A program made the position numbers and the translations under genes. From NCBI RefSeq assembly GCF_029193575.1, contig NZ_JARGCS010000036.1, forward strand, positions 62,001 through 126,000: DNA of 64,000 nt, given 5' to 3'. The notes under the pieces were generated by a model, which was given only the letters and a program-made list of their open reading frames with translations, ran no database searches and was not told the DNA's origin. How positions within the stretch are numbered: position 1 is the stretch's first letter; each line of letters begins with the position of its first letter. Below are positions 10,420-18,784 of this stretch, one piece after another. The DNA comes from Pseudomonas entomophila. Lineage in GTDB: Bacteria; Pseudomonadota; Gammaproteobacteria; Pseudomonadales; Pseudomonadaceae.

Positions 10420-10745
10420 GCCTGCCTGAACTGCCAAACACCCGTAACCCACGCGAGCTGCGCAAGGCGCTGCTGCGCTTGCGCCTGGAGATGCACCGCC
10501 AGGAAATCCGCCAGGAATCGGCACGCTTGCTGGAACCGGTCACGCGCCTGCGCGGCATGGGCTCGTCGCTCAACGACGGCCTGGGCATCAAGCATGCACC
10601 GTTGTGGGGCATCGGCGCGGTCGTCGCGTTGGGCTTTCTCACCGGCAAGGGCGTACGCAGCGGCAACCTGGCTCGCCTGCTGCGCCTGGGTACCAGCCTG
10701 GCACCCCTGGTGCGCCTGTTCCTGCAGAATGGCCGACGCCCTTGA
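10416..10745 (+). CDS. YqjK-like small protein
   Basis: A 109-residue basic protein whose ATG overlaps the stop of the YqjE-like gene. The N-terminal half is a charged helix rich in R, L and E (RELRKALLRLRLEMHRQE), and a hydrophobic segment (GIGAVVALGFLTG) lies near residues 65-77. Position and size match the third gene of yqjD-yqjE-yqjK clusters. The sequence similarity itself is weak, so the name is contextual. Confidence 0.65.
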   Translation: MSLPELPNTRNPRELRKALLRLRLEMHRQEIRQESARLLEPVTRLRGMGSSLNDGLGIKHAPLWGIGAVVALGFLTGKGVRSGNLARLLRLGTSLAPLVRLFLQNGRRP

Positions 10746-10820
10746 ACCGTCGCGCGCCCCGCTTGCGTGGGCGCGCCCGACACGGGAAGCTATGGCCACC
10801 ACCTGACGGGAGATCAAGCC

Positions 10821-12152
10821 TTGGACTGGCACACCCTGCTGACCCGCGAACGCCTGGGCAAAGCCCTCTACAGCCCCGAGGAGCTGGGGCGCAGCCCCTT
10901 CCACAAGGATCACGACCGCATCATCTTTTCCGGCGCCTTCCGCCGCCTGGGGCGCAAGACCCAGGTACACCCGGTATCGAGCAACGATCACATCCATACC
11001 CGCCTGACCCACTCGCTGGAAGTCAGCTGCGTCGGCCGCTCGCTGGGCATGCGCGTAGGCGAGACCTTGCGCGCCAGCCTGCCGGATTGGTGCGAACCCA
11101 GTGACCTGGGGATGATCGTGCAATCGGCTTGCCTGGCTCATGACATCGGCAACCCGCCGTTCGGCCACTCCGGCGAGGACGCCATCCGCTACTGGTTCCA
11201 GCAGGCCGCCGGGCGCGGCTGGTTGGACGACATGAGCGACGACGAGCGCACCGACTTCCTCAATTTCGAGGGCAACGCCCAGGGCTTCCGTGTGCTGACC
11301 CAGCTGGAATACCACCAGTTCGACGGCGGTACCCGGCTCACCTACGCCACGCTCGGCACCTACCTCAAATACCCCTGGAGCGCCCGCCATGCCGACGCCC
11401 TGGGCTACAAGAAACACAAGTTTGGCTGCTACCAGAGCGAGTTGCCCTTGCTGGAGCAGATCGCCCGCAAGCTCGGCCTGCCGCAGTTGGAAGCGCAGCG
11501 CTGGGCACGCCATCCATTGGTGTACCTGATGGAGGCCGCGGACGACATCTGCTACGCCCTGATCGACCTGGAAGACGGCTTGGAGATGGACCTGCTGCAC
11601 TACAGCGAGGTCGAGGCGTTGCTGCTCGACCTGGTCGGCGACGACCTGCCGGAAACCTACCGTCAGCTCGGCCCAGGCGAGTCACGCCGACGCAAGCTGG
11701 CGATCCTTCGCGGCAAGGCCATCGAGCACCTCACCAACGCCGCCGCTCGCGCTTTCGTCGAGCAACAGCAGGCCCTGCTGGCCGGGCGCCTGACGGGAGA
11801 CCTGGTGGAGCACATGCATGGCCCGGCCAAACGCTGCGTGCTGCAAGCCAAGGACATGGCGCGCAAGAAGATCTTCCAGGACAAGCGCAAGACCCTGCAC
11901 GAGATTGGTGCCTACACCACGCTGGAGATCCTCCTCACCGCCTTCTGCGGCGCCGCACTGGAACAACACGGCGGGCGCACACCGTCGTTCAAGAGCCGAC
12001 GCATCCTCGACCTGATCGGCAACCATGCCCCGGACCCGCACGATTCACTGCACACTGCGTTCCTGCGCATGATCGACTTCATCGCCGGCATGACCGACAG
12101 CTACGCCAGCGAAATGGCCAGGGAGATGACCGGACGCTCCAGCCCGACCTGA
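10821..12152 (+). CDS. dgt: Deoxyguanosinetriphosphate triphosphohydrolase-like protein (HD superfamily)
   Basis: A 443-residue HD-domain enzyme expected to split dGTP or other dNTPs into nucleoside and tripolyphosphate. The N-terminus is the family signature SPFHKDHDRIIFSGAFRRLG. The metal site is spread over RLTHSLEVS and ACLAHDIGNPPFGHSGE (HD motif). I chose the TTG at 10821 because GGGAG stands 9 bases upstream and the product then starts (M)DWHTLLTRERLGK as in other pseudomonads. An in-frame ATG at 10767 lies far from any ribosome site. The gene follows the yqj-like trio by 75 bp. A GC-rich hairpin (12165-12183) follows the stop. Confidence 0.9.
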   Translation: MDWHTLLTRERLGKALYSPEELGRSPFHKDHDRIIFSGAFRRLGRKTQVHPVSSNDHIHTRLTHSLEVSCVGRSLGMRVGETLRASLPDWCEPSDLGMIVQSACLAHDIGNPPFGHSGEDAIRYWFQQAAGRGWLDDMSDDERTDFLNFEGNAQGFRVLTQLEYHQFDGGTRLTYATLGTYLKYPWSARHADALGYKKHKFGCYQSELPLLEQIARKLGLPQLEAQRWARHPLVYLMEAADDICYALIDLEDGLEMDLLHYSEVEALLLDLVGDDLPETYRQLGPGESRRRKLAILRGKAIEHLTNAAARAFVEQQQALLAGRLTGDLVEHMHGPAKRCVLQAKDMARKKIFQDKRKTLHEIGAYTTLEILLTAFCGAALEQHGGRTPSFKSRRILDLIGNHAPDPHDSLHTAFLRMIDFIAGMTDSYASEMAREMTGRSSPT

Positions 12153-12164
12153 CAGACAGGCGAT

Positions 12165-12193
12165 GGCGGGGTGTTGCCCCGCCCTTGGGTTTT
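12165..12193 (+). terminator. Probable terminator after dgt
   Basis: GGCGGGG (12165-12171) pairs with CCCCGCC (12177-12183) across a five-base loop. A short T run (TTTT at 12190-12193) follows after six bases, so this is a weak to moderate intrinsic terminator. Confidence 0.5.
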
Positions 12194-12431
12194 CTCTCTA
12201 AGAAAGTTCCTACAGCAACAGTCAACACATAAACAAAAAGATAAAAATCCCAATAAAAAGTTACCAACTAAAAATTGACAGATCATCACGACCATAAACA
12301 TTTGTAGCCACTCTATCTTTTGCCTGTAGGCATTTTCCCATATCCCTTTTACAGCCTCACCTTCCGTGCCCGCAGGATGGCAACTGAGATAAGGTGCACC
12401 TGCCTCCGACCATGCCGCAGGGAAGTTCCAT
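12194..12431 (+). promoter_or_regulatory. AT-rich control region upstream of the two-component system
   Basis: Roughly 12195-12320 is strikingly AT-rich (for example ATAAACAAAAAGATAAAAAT near 12227-12246) in a genome where other intergenic DNA is GC-rich. I see no clear -35/-10 pair or convincing ORF. Such tracts are typical targets of the pseudomonad H-NS-like proteins MvaT/TurB, so silencing of the downstream regulator genes is a reasonable guess. Confidence 0.4.
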
Positions 12432-13052
12432 ATGCACTCAGTATTTATCGTCGACGACCATCCGGTCATCCGCCTGGCCGTTCGCATGTTGCTGGAAAAC
12501 CAGCATTACAAGATCGTCGGCGAATCGGACAACGGCGTCGATGCCATGCAAATGATCCGCGAAAGCCGTCCCGACCTGGTGATCCTCGACATCAGCATTC
12601 CCAAGCTCGATGGTCTGGAGGTACTGTCACGCTTCCAGACCATGGCGCTACCGCTGAAGGTGCTGGTCCTGACCGCCCAGTCTCCCGCGCTGTTCGCCGT
12701 GCGCTGCATGCATTCGGGCGCCGCCGGCTTCGTTTGCAAGCAAGAAGACTTGAGCGAGCTGCTCAGCGCTATCAAGGCGGTACTTTCCGGTTACAACTAC
12801 TTCCCCAGCCAGGCATTCAATGCTTGCCAACACATCGACGATGAAGACATGGAACTCTTCCGTCAGGTCAATGACCGAGAGTTGATGGTCCTGCAACTTT
12901 TCGCGCAGGGGAGAAGCAACAAGGAAATCGCCAAGGGCATGTTCCTCAGCAACAAGACCGTCAGTACTTATAAGAAACGCCTGATGCAGAAATTGCAGGC
13001 CAACACCTTGGTCGAGCTGATCGAAGTGGCCAAGCGCAACGCACTTGTCTGA
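12432..13052 (+). CDS. LuxR/NarL-type response regulator (BvgA/EvgA/RocA-like)
   Basis: A 206-residue DNA-binding regulator. The receiver (1-120) has acidic residues D8 and D9, phosphoacceptor D53 (VILDIS) and K103. The C-terminal LuxR-type helix-turn-helix (about 145-205) contains GRSNKEIAKGMFLSNKTVSTYKKRLMQKL. It is 8 bp upstream of the hybrid kinase gene, which has the periplasmic sensor architecture of BvgS/EvgS, so the pair forms one phosphorelay. P. aeruginosa RocA/RocS pairs, which control fimbriae and efflux genes, have the same arrangement. The targets here cannot be deduced. Confidence 0.88.
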   Translation: MHSVFIVDDHPVIRLAVRMLLENQHYKIVGESDNGVDAMQMIRESRPDLVILDISIPKLDGLEVLSRFQTMALPLKVLVLTAQSPALFAVRCMHSGAAGFVCKQEDLSELLSAIKAVLSGYNYFPSQAFNACQHIDDEDMELFRQVNDRELMVLQLFAQGRSNKEIAKGMFLSNKTVSTYKKRLMQKLQANTLVELIEVAKRNALV

Positions 13053-13060
13053 GGTCGCCC

Positions 13061-16000
13061 ATGGGTTGGTATTTCCGTTGCGCGGCATTTCTACTTAGTA
13101 TGCTAATCACCCCTGGGGCCTCTGCGGCGCCTGCCAACGCCATTCCCTACCCGTTGCTCAAGCGCGCCACGACCACCATCACGCCCCCATCGCTGACGCC
13201 TGAACAACGGCAATGGCTCACCCATCAGCGCCAACTGGTGCTAGGAACTTCAGCCCCCGACAACCCGCCGTTCGACATCACCAACGGCGGGGAATATCAA
13301 GGCCTGACCGCCGAATATGCCGCACTGATCGGCGAAGCCCTGGGCCTGCCGGTCAAGGTCCTGCGCTTCCCCAGTCGTCAGGAAGCGGTCGAGGCGCTCA
13401 AGGCCGGTCGCATCGACCTGCTGGGCAGTGCCAATGGCTACGAAGCGGCGGTGCGCGGCCTGGCCCTGTCGCGTCCGTATGCCGTCGACCGTCCGGTGCT
13501 GGTTACCCGCGAGGATGACAACCGTTTGCTGGACGGGGGCCTCGGCGGCATGCGCCTGAGCATGCTCTACCACTACTTGCCCGTCGATGAGATCCGCTCC
13601 GACTACCCCAACGCCGACCTGCGCAGCTTCAACTCTACCAGTCAGGCCCTGAACGCCGTGGCCTTCGGCCAAGCCGACGTGTTCATCGGCGACACCATCT
13701 CAACCCTCTTCCAACTCAACCGCAGCCACCTGCCGGGGTTGCGCATGGCCAATTTCGGCAAACACGAGGCAGTCGGGTTCAGCTTCGCCCTGCGCCACCA
13801 GGACACGTTGCTGATGGGGCTGGTCAATGCCGTCCTCGAGCGCCAGCCCCATACCGTCGATACCACCATCTTCAAGCGCTGGAGCGCGGGCAGCGAACTG
13901 CTGCTGAATGATCGCAAGCTGCAGTTTTCCCCACGCGAGGAGCAATGGCTGCGGCAAAACACGACCCTGCGGGTGGCCGTCAGCGACAGCGCCGCCCCCC
14001 TGTCGTTTTTCGACAATGCCGGGCGCTTCCGCGGGATCACCGCCGACCTGCTTGAGTTGATCCGCCTGCGTACCGGCCTGCACTTCACGGTACAACGCGC
14101 CACCGATACCGATGACCTGGTCGCGCGAATCAAGGACGGCCGTGCCGACCTGATCGCCGCACTCTCCAGCAACGACGAAGCCAGTGGCAACCTGATGATC
14201 AGCCGCCCCTACCTCGAAAGCCCTTACGTGCTGGTGACCCGCAGCGGCGAACGCCAACCCTCCTCGCTGGAAACGCTGCAGGGACGCCGCGTCGCCATGA
14301 CCCGCAACACGCCTCTGTTCGATGCGCTGACCCAGGCTCAACCGCACCTGCGCACGGTGGAAACCGACAGCACTTTCTACTCCATGGCGCTACTGGGCAG
14401 TGGCGCCGTGGACGCGGCAATCACCACCCTGATCGATGCCAACCACGCCCTGGCGGCCAACAGCGACCTGGTGATCCGCAGCACCGTCGGCAGCGAACCC
14501 GCCACCTACTCCATCGCCAGCGCTGGCCGCCTGACCGAACTGGCGTCGATACTCGACAAGGCCTTGCTGAGCATTTCGCCCTCGGAGCTTGGGGTCATCA
14601 ATAGCCGTTGGCGTGACTACACCGCCCACGACGGCAGCCCTTGGCGTGAATACCAACGACTGGTGGTCTACATGGTGCTGGGCATCGGCCTGCTGCTGGC
14701 ACTGGCCCTGACCTGGAATGCCTACCTGCGCCGGCAGATCCGTCAGCGGCGCACGGCAGAGCGGGCCTTGAACGACCAATTGGCGTTCATGCGCGCGCTG
14801 CTCAATGGCACGCCGCACCCCATGTACGTGCGCGACCGCGAGGGCTGCCTGCAAAGCTGCAACGACAGCTACCTCGAAGCCGTGGACGCCAGCGCCGACG
14901 AGGTCATGGGCAAGCGCCTGCAGGAAACCCTGTTCAGCAGTTGCGACTACACCCAGCAGATCCATGCCGACTACCTGCAGGTAATGGCCGTCGGACAGCC
15001 CCTGATCGTCGATCGCCCCCTGCGCCTGAAGAACCGGGAATTGACCATCTACCACTGGATCCTGCCCTACCGTGACTCGCTGGGTGAAGTCCAAGGCATC
15101 ATCGGCGGCTGGATCGACATCAGCGACCGCCGCAAGCTGATCCAGGAGCTGAGCCTGGCCAAACAGCAGGCCGACGATGCCAACCGTGCCAAGAGCACCT
15201 TCCTGGCTACCATCAGCCATGAGATCCGCACCCCGATGAACGCCGTGATTGGCATGCTGGAACTGGCCCTGCGCCGTGCCGACGATGGGCAACTGGACCG
15301 GCCCGCCATCGATGTCGCCTACCATTCTGCCAAGGACTTGCTGGGGTTGATCGGCGATATCCTCGACATCGTGCGGATCGAGTCCGGCCACCTGTCACTG
15401 ACCCCGGAACCGGTCGACCTCGGTGAGCTCATCGAAGCGGTGCAACGGGTGTTCGACGGCCAGGCACGGCAAAAAGGCCTGACTCTGGAAGTGGCCATCG
15501 ATCCCTCAGCGCGCTGCCACGCCCTGCTTGACCCACTGCGCTTGAAACAGGTGTTGTCGAACCTGGTCAGCAACGCGATCAAGTTCACCGAGCACGGCCA
15601 TGTGCGCATCAACGCGCGGGTGCTGGAGGACACACCGCCAAGCCTCGACCTGGAGGTGCGCGACAGTGGTATCGGCATCCATGAGGACGACCTGCAAGAG
15701 CTGTTCAATCCGTTCGTCCAGGCCAACCCCCACAGCGAGGGCGCGCGCGCGGGCACCGGCCTGGGCTTGGCCATCAGCCATACCCTGTGCGAAATGATGG
15801 GTGGGCAGTTGCTGCTCAAGAGCCTGCAGGGCGTCGGCACCCAGGTGCGCATGCACCTGCCGCTGCAACGCGTCACCGAGCTGACGCCGCCCCCCGAGGT
15901 CAAGGTGGTCGAGGCGCCGGATACCGAGCTTGAGGTGCTGGTGGTCGACGACCACCCCGCCAACCTGCTGTTGATGACACAACAACTCGGTTTCCTCGGC

Positions 16001-16657
16001 CTTCGTCACGATTGCGCCCGCGACGGCCAGGAAGGTCTAGAAAAATGGCGCAGCGGCCAATTCGACGTGTTGATCGTCGACTGCAACATGCCGCGCATGA
16101 ACGGTTATCAACTGGCCGAAACCGTGCGCGCCGAGGAACATCGGCTCGGCCGTCCGCGCTGCACCCTTCTCGGCTACACCGCCAATGCCCAACCCGAGGT
16201 ACACCAGCGCTGCCTGAACGCAGGCATGGACGACTGCTTGCTCAAACCCATCACTTTGCGCACGCTAGGGCAGCACCTCACGGGAGTAGCGCCATGCAAA
16301 CGGCCCCGCCGTCGACATTCATGCCCTGGCAACCTCACCGCCATCGTCGGCAGCAACCCCGAGGATCATCAACGCATGCTGGCCGCCCTGCACCTGAGCC
16401 TGAGACAGGACCTGGCAATACTGATGGCCCTGAACCCGCGAGACGATGCGACGGGTATTCGCACGCAGGCGCACAAGATCCTCAGCGTTGCCCACATGCT
16501 GGAGGCTCGGGAGATGGCAATAGCCTGCAAGGCTCTTGAGGAAAGTGAAGTGCCGCTGGCCCAGCTGAAGCTGCGACGGCAAACCCTGGCGCGGCAGATG
16601 CGCCGCATGGAGAAAGCCCTGGCTGGTCAGCTCAGCCGACCAGCCAGGGCTCGGTGA
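13061..16657 (+). CDS. Unorthodox hybrid sensor kinase, BvgS/EvgS/RocS type
   Basis: A 1198-residue phosphorelay kinase. Layout: signal peptide 1-22; two periplasmic solute-binding (SBP_bac_3, Venus flytrap) domains at about 50-270 and 300-520; one membrane helix (about 534-555); PAS (about 575-690); HisKA with H720 (TISHEIRTPMN); HATPase with N838, DSG 868-870 and GTGLGL 898-903; receiver with D963, D964, D1007 and K1062; C-terminal Hpt with H1138 (QAHKIL). All phosphotransfer residues are intact. The Venus flytrap domains suggest that a small molecule or pH is sensed in the periplasm. GAGG precedes the ATG. The 3' end carries a hairpin that acts as terminator for the convergent yggL. Confidence 0.92.
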   Translation: MGWYFRCAAFLLSMLITPGASAAPANAIPYPLLKRATTTITPPSLTPEQRQWLTHQRQLVLGTSAPDNPPFDITNGGEYQGLTAEYAALIGEALGLPVKVLRFPSRQEAVEALKAGRIDLLGSANGYEAAVRGLALSRPYAVDRPVLVTREDDNRLLDGGLGGMRLSMLYHYLPVDEIRSDYPNADLRSFNSTSQALNAVAFGQADVFIGDTISTLFQLNRSHLPGLRMANFGKHEAVGFSFALRHQDTLLMGLVNAVLERQPHTVDTTIFKRWSAGSELLLNDRKLQFSPREEQWLRQNTTLRVAVSDSAAPLSFFDNAGRFRGITADLLELIRLRTGLHFTVQRATDTDDLVARIKDGRADLIAALSSNDEASGNLMISRPYLESPYVLVTRSGERQPSSLETLQGRRVAMTRNTPLFDALTQAQPHLRTVETDSTFYSMALLGSGAVDAAITTLIDANHALAANSDLVIRSTVGSEPATYSIASAGRLTELASILDKALLSISPSELGVINSRWRDYTAHDGSPWREYQRLVVYMVLGIGLLLALALTWNAYLRRQIRQRRTAERALNDQLAFMRALLNGTPHPMYVRDREGCLQSCNDSYLEAVDASADEVMGKRLQETLFSSCDYTQQIHADYLQVMAVGQPLIVDRPLRLKNRELTIYHWILPYRDSLGEVQGIIGGWIDISDRRKLIQELSLAKQQADDANRAKSTFLATISHEIRTPMNAVIGMLELALRRADDGQLDRPAIDVAYHSAKDLLGLIGDILDIVRIESGHLSLTPEPVDLGELIEAVQRVFDGQARQKGLTLEVAIDPSARCHALLDPLRLKQVLSNLVSNAIKFTEHGHVRINARVLEDTPPSLDLEVRDSGIGIHEDDLQELFNPFVQANPHSEGARAGTGLGLAISHTLCEMMGGQLLLKSLQGVGTQVRMHLPLQRVTELTPPPEVKVVEAPDTELEVLVVDDHPANLLLMTQQLGFLGLRHDCARDGQEGLEKWRSGQFDVLIVDCNMPRMNGYQLAETVRAEEHRLGRPRCTLLGYTANAQPEVHQRCLNAGMDDCLLKPITLRTLGQHLTGVAPCKRPRRRHSCPGNLTAIVGSNPEDHQRMLAALHLSLRQDLAILMALNPRDDATGIRTQAHKILSVAHMLEAREMAIACKALEESEVPLAQLKLRRQTLARQMRRMEKALAGQLSRPARAR
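16611..16650 (-). terminator. Terminator of yggL lying inside the kinase gene's 3' end
   Basis: A perfect 13-bp stem (616-628 with 638-650 of the 16 kb block, 9-base loop) is followed on the minus strand by TTTCTCC. It therefore has the form of an intrinsic terminator for minus-strand yggL. It overlaps the last codons of the convergent hybrid kinase. Confidence 0.65.
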
Positions 16658-16664
16658 CGCAGGA

Positions 16665-17009
16665 TCAGGAAACCGAGTTGATCGGCTTGTCCGGGTACCA
16701 GGCGTCCAGCAGTGGGCTGACTTCGATCTTGGTCAGTTCGCTGCGGCCCTTGAGCCAGGCTTCGACGGTGGCACGCTGCTCTTCGCTGACCGAGCCACGC
16801 TTGGCCAGGCAGACCAGGCCGAAATCGTCACCGCCGACATAGTCCAGGCCGTTGGCGTCCATGGCTTCTGCCAGGAAGGCGTCGAGGAAGGCGTCGATGG
16901 CCTCATCGGACAGGTCTTCCTTGAAGTCCAGGTTCAGTTCGAAACCCAGCTCCTGGAATTCGTCCACGCACAGCTTCTTGCGCAGACGACGGGAACGGTT
17001 GGTGGCCAT
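16665..17009 (-). CDS. yggL: YggL family 50S ribosome-binding protein (DUF469)
   Basis: A 114-residue protein beginning MATNRSRRLRKKLCVDEFQELGF, the recognisable start of the YggL/DUF469 family. The rest is strongly acidic (SDEAIDAFLDAFLAEAMD). E. coli YggL associates with the large ribosomal subunit and is thought to act in late 50S assembly. The ATG complementing 17007-17009 is preceded by GAGGA at good spacing. It is convergent with the hybrid kinase (7-bp gap) and divergent from dacB. Confidence 0.9.
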   Translation of the reverse strand: MATNRSRRLRKKLCVDEFQELGFELNLDFKEDLSDEAIDAFLDAFLAEAMDANGLDYVGGDDFGLVCLAKRGSVSEEQRATVEAWLKGRSELTKIEVSPLLDAWYPDKPINSVS

Positions 17010-17194
17010 GAAACAATCCTCTTGAGTAATTACGCGCGGCACTTTACCAGTTTCCACGGCGCCGCGGCGCTTTTCCGTCGAACATGCCCATGCCACGCAC
17101 GCTTGGGGCATAATGCGCACTATATTTCGTTCAGGGGTTATCACTTCTTACGGCCCCTTGTCCTTTTCCCCTCGTACGCAGGGTTTCAGCACTC

Positions 17195-18658
17195 ATGATC
17201 AAGACGCTTCGCCCACTGTTTCTCGCCGGCCTGCTCCTGCCCCTGGCCTTGCCCACCCAGGCCGCGACCGTCAATACCAGCCTGCCCGCCAAGGTGCAAC
17301 AGGCCCTGAAGACCAACAAGCTGCAGGATTCCGCCCTCTCCCTGGTGATGCTGCCCCTCGATGGGCCTGGCACACCGACCATCTTCAACGCCGATGTCTC
17401 GGTCAACCCCGCATCGACCATGAAGCTGGTGACCACCTACGCCGCACTCGAACTGCTCGGCCCTACCTTCCAATGGAAGACCGAGTTCTACACCGACGGC
17501 CCCCTGAGCAACGGCGTGCTCAACGGCAACCTCTACCTCAAGGGTGGCGGCGACCCCAAGCTGAACATGGAAAAACTGTGGCTGCTGATGCGTGACCTGC
17601 GTGCCAATGGCGTGCGCACCATCACCGGCGACCTGGTGCTGGACCGCAGCCACTTCGTGCAGCCCAACCTGCCGCACTTCGACGATGACGGCGGCGACGT
17701 CAACAAACCCTTCCTGGTCAAGCCCGACTCGCTGCTGGTCAACCTCAAGGCCCTGCGCTTCGTCGCCCGCAACGACGGCGGCAAGGTCACGGTGTCGGTC
17801 GAGCCACCCATCGCCAGCGTGCGCATCGACAACCAGGTCAAGCCGGTGGCTGGCAAGCAGTGCAGCGGCGACGTGCGCTACAACCCGGTGGTGCAGCCGG
17901 ACGGCGTCAGCGTCACGGTCAGCGGCCAGCTGGCCGACGGCTGCAACTCGCAGACCTACCTCTCGCTGCTCGACCACCCAACCTACGCCGCCGGCGCCGT
18001 GCGGGCGATCTGGAACGAACTCGGCGGCAGCATCCAGGGCCGCGACCGCGTCGAGAACGTGCCCAAGAGCGCGCGCCTGCTGGCCCGCGCCTTCTCGCCC
18101 GACCTGGTCGAGGTGATCCGCGACATCAACAAGTACAGCAACAACACCATGGCCCAACAGTTGTTCCTCAGCCTCGGCGCGCAGTTCCGCACCGATGCCG
18201 ACGGTGACGACGCCCGCGCCGCCCAGCGCGTGGTGCGCCAGTGGATGGCCAAGAAAGGCATCACCTCGCCGCACCTGGTGATGGAGAACGGCTCCGGGCT
18301 GTCGCGCGCCGAGCGGGTCAGCACCCGTGAGATGGCGGCACTGCTGCAGGCGGCGTGGAAGAGCCCGTATGCGGCCGAGTTCATCAGCTCGATGCCGCTG
18401 GTGGGCATGGACGGCACCATGCGCAAGCGCCTCAAGCGCACCGCCATGACCGGCGAGGCGCACATCAAGACCGGCACATTGAACACCGTGCGGGCGATCG
18501 CAGGGTTCAGCCGCGACAGCAACGGCAATACCTGGGCAGTGGCGGCGATCCTCAACGATCCGAAGCCATGGGGGGCTTCCCAGGTACTGGACCAGGTATT
18601 GCTGGACCTGTACAAGCAGCCGAAAGTGGGGGCAGGTACCATCGGCGTCGTGCCCTGA
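17195..18658 (+). CDS. dacB: D-alanyl-D-alanine carboxypeptidase/endopeptidase (PBP4, family S13)
   Basis: A 487-residue periplasmic penicillin-binding protein that trims or cuts peptidoglycan cross-links. Signal peptide 1-23 (ending LPTQA). The three serine-transferase motifs are complete: SxxK at S74-K77 (ASTMK), SxN at S315-N317 (YSNN) and KTG at 425-427 (HIKTGTLN). The insertion between the first two motifs is the extra domain typical of class C PBP4. In pseudomonads PBP4 loss triggers AmpC induction, but no amp gene is nearby. The gene stands alone, followed by a REP pair. Confidence 0.93.
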   Translation: MIKTLRPLFLAGLLLPLALPTQAATVNTSLPAKVQQALKTNKLQDSALSLVMLPLDGPGTPTIFNADVSVNPASTMKLVTTYAALELLGPTFQWKTEFYTDGPLSNGVLNGNLYLKGGGDPKLNMEKLWLLMRDLRANGVRTITGDLVLDRSHFVQPNLPHFDDDGGDVNKPFLVKPDSLLVNLKALRFVARNDGGKVTVSVEPPIASVRIDNQVKPVAGKQCSGDVRYNPVVQPDGVSVTVSGQLADGCNSQTYLSLLDHPTYAAGAVRAIWNELGGSIQGRDRVENVPKSARLLARAFSPDLVEVIRDINKYSNNTMAQQLFLSLGAQFRTDADGDDARAAQRVVRQWMAKKGITSPHLVMENGSGLSRAERVSTREMAALLQAAWKSPYAAEFISSMPLVGMDGTMRKRLKRTAMTGEAHIKTGTLNTVRAIAGFSRDSNGNTWAVAAILNDPKPWGASQVLDQVLLDLYKQPKVGAGTIGVVP

Positions 18659-18671
18659 GGGCATGACACAG

Positions 18672-18762
18672 CCCTATCGCGGGGCAAGCCCGCTCCCACA
18701 GGTACCGCACTGAGTCCAGGAACGGCGGGGTACCTGTAGAGCGGGCTTGCCCCACGATAGGG
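18672..18762. repeat. REP pair in inverted orientation
   Basis: The arms 18672-18706 and 18729-18762 are inverted copies of the REP core (GCGGGGCAAGCCCGC) extended by matching CCCTATC and GGTACC ends. They lie between the convergent dacB and diguanylate cyclase genes. Confidence 0.85.
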
Positions 18763-18784
18763 CCGTCAGCAACACCCACACGGC

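Noticed and set aside
12101..12487. A 128-codon minus-strand frame across the AT-rich region upstream of the response regulator
   Set aside because: It overlaps the dgt 3' end and the regulator's start, and its hydrophobic, cysteine-rich stretch comes from poly-A/T DNA; no ribosome site was found.
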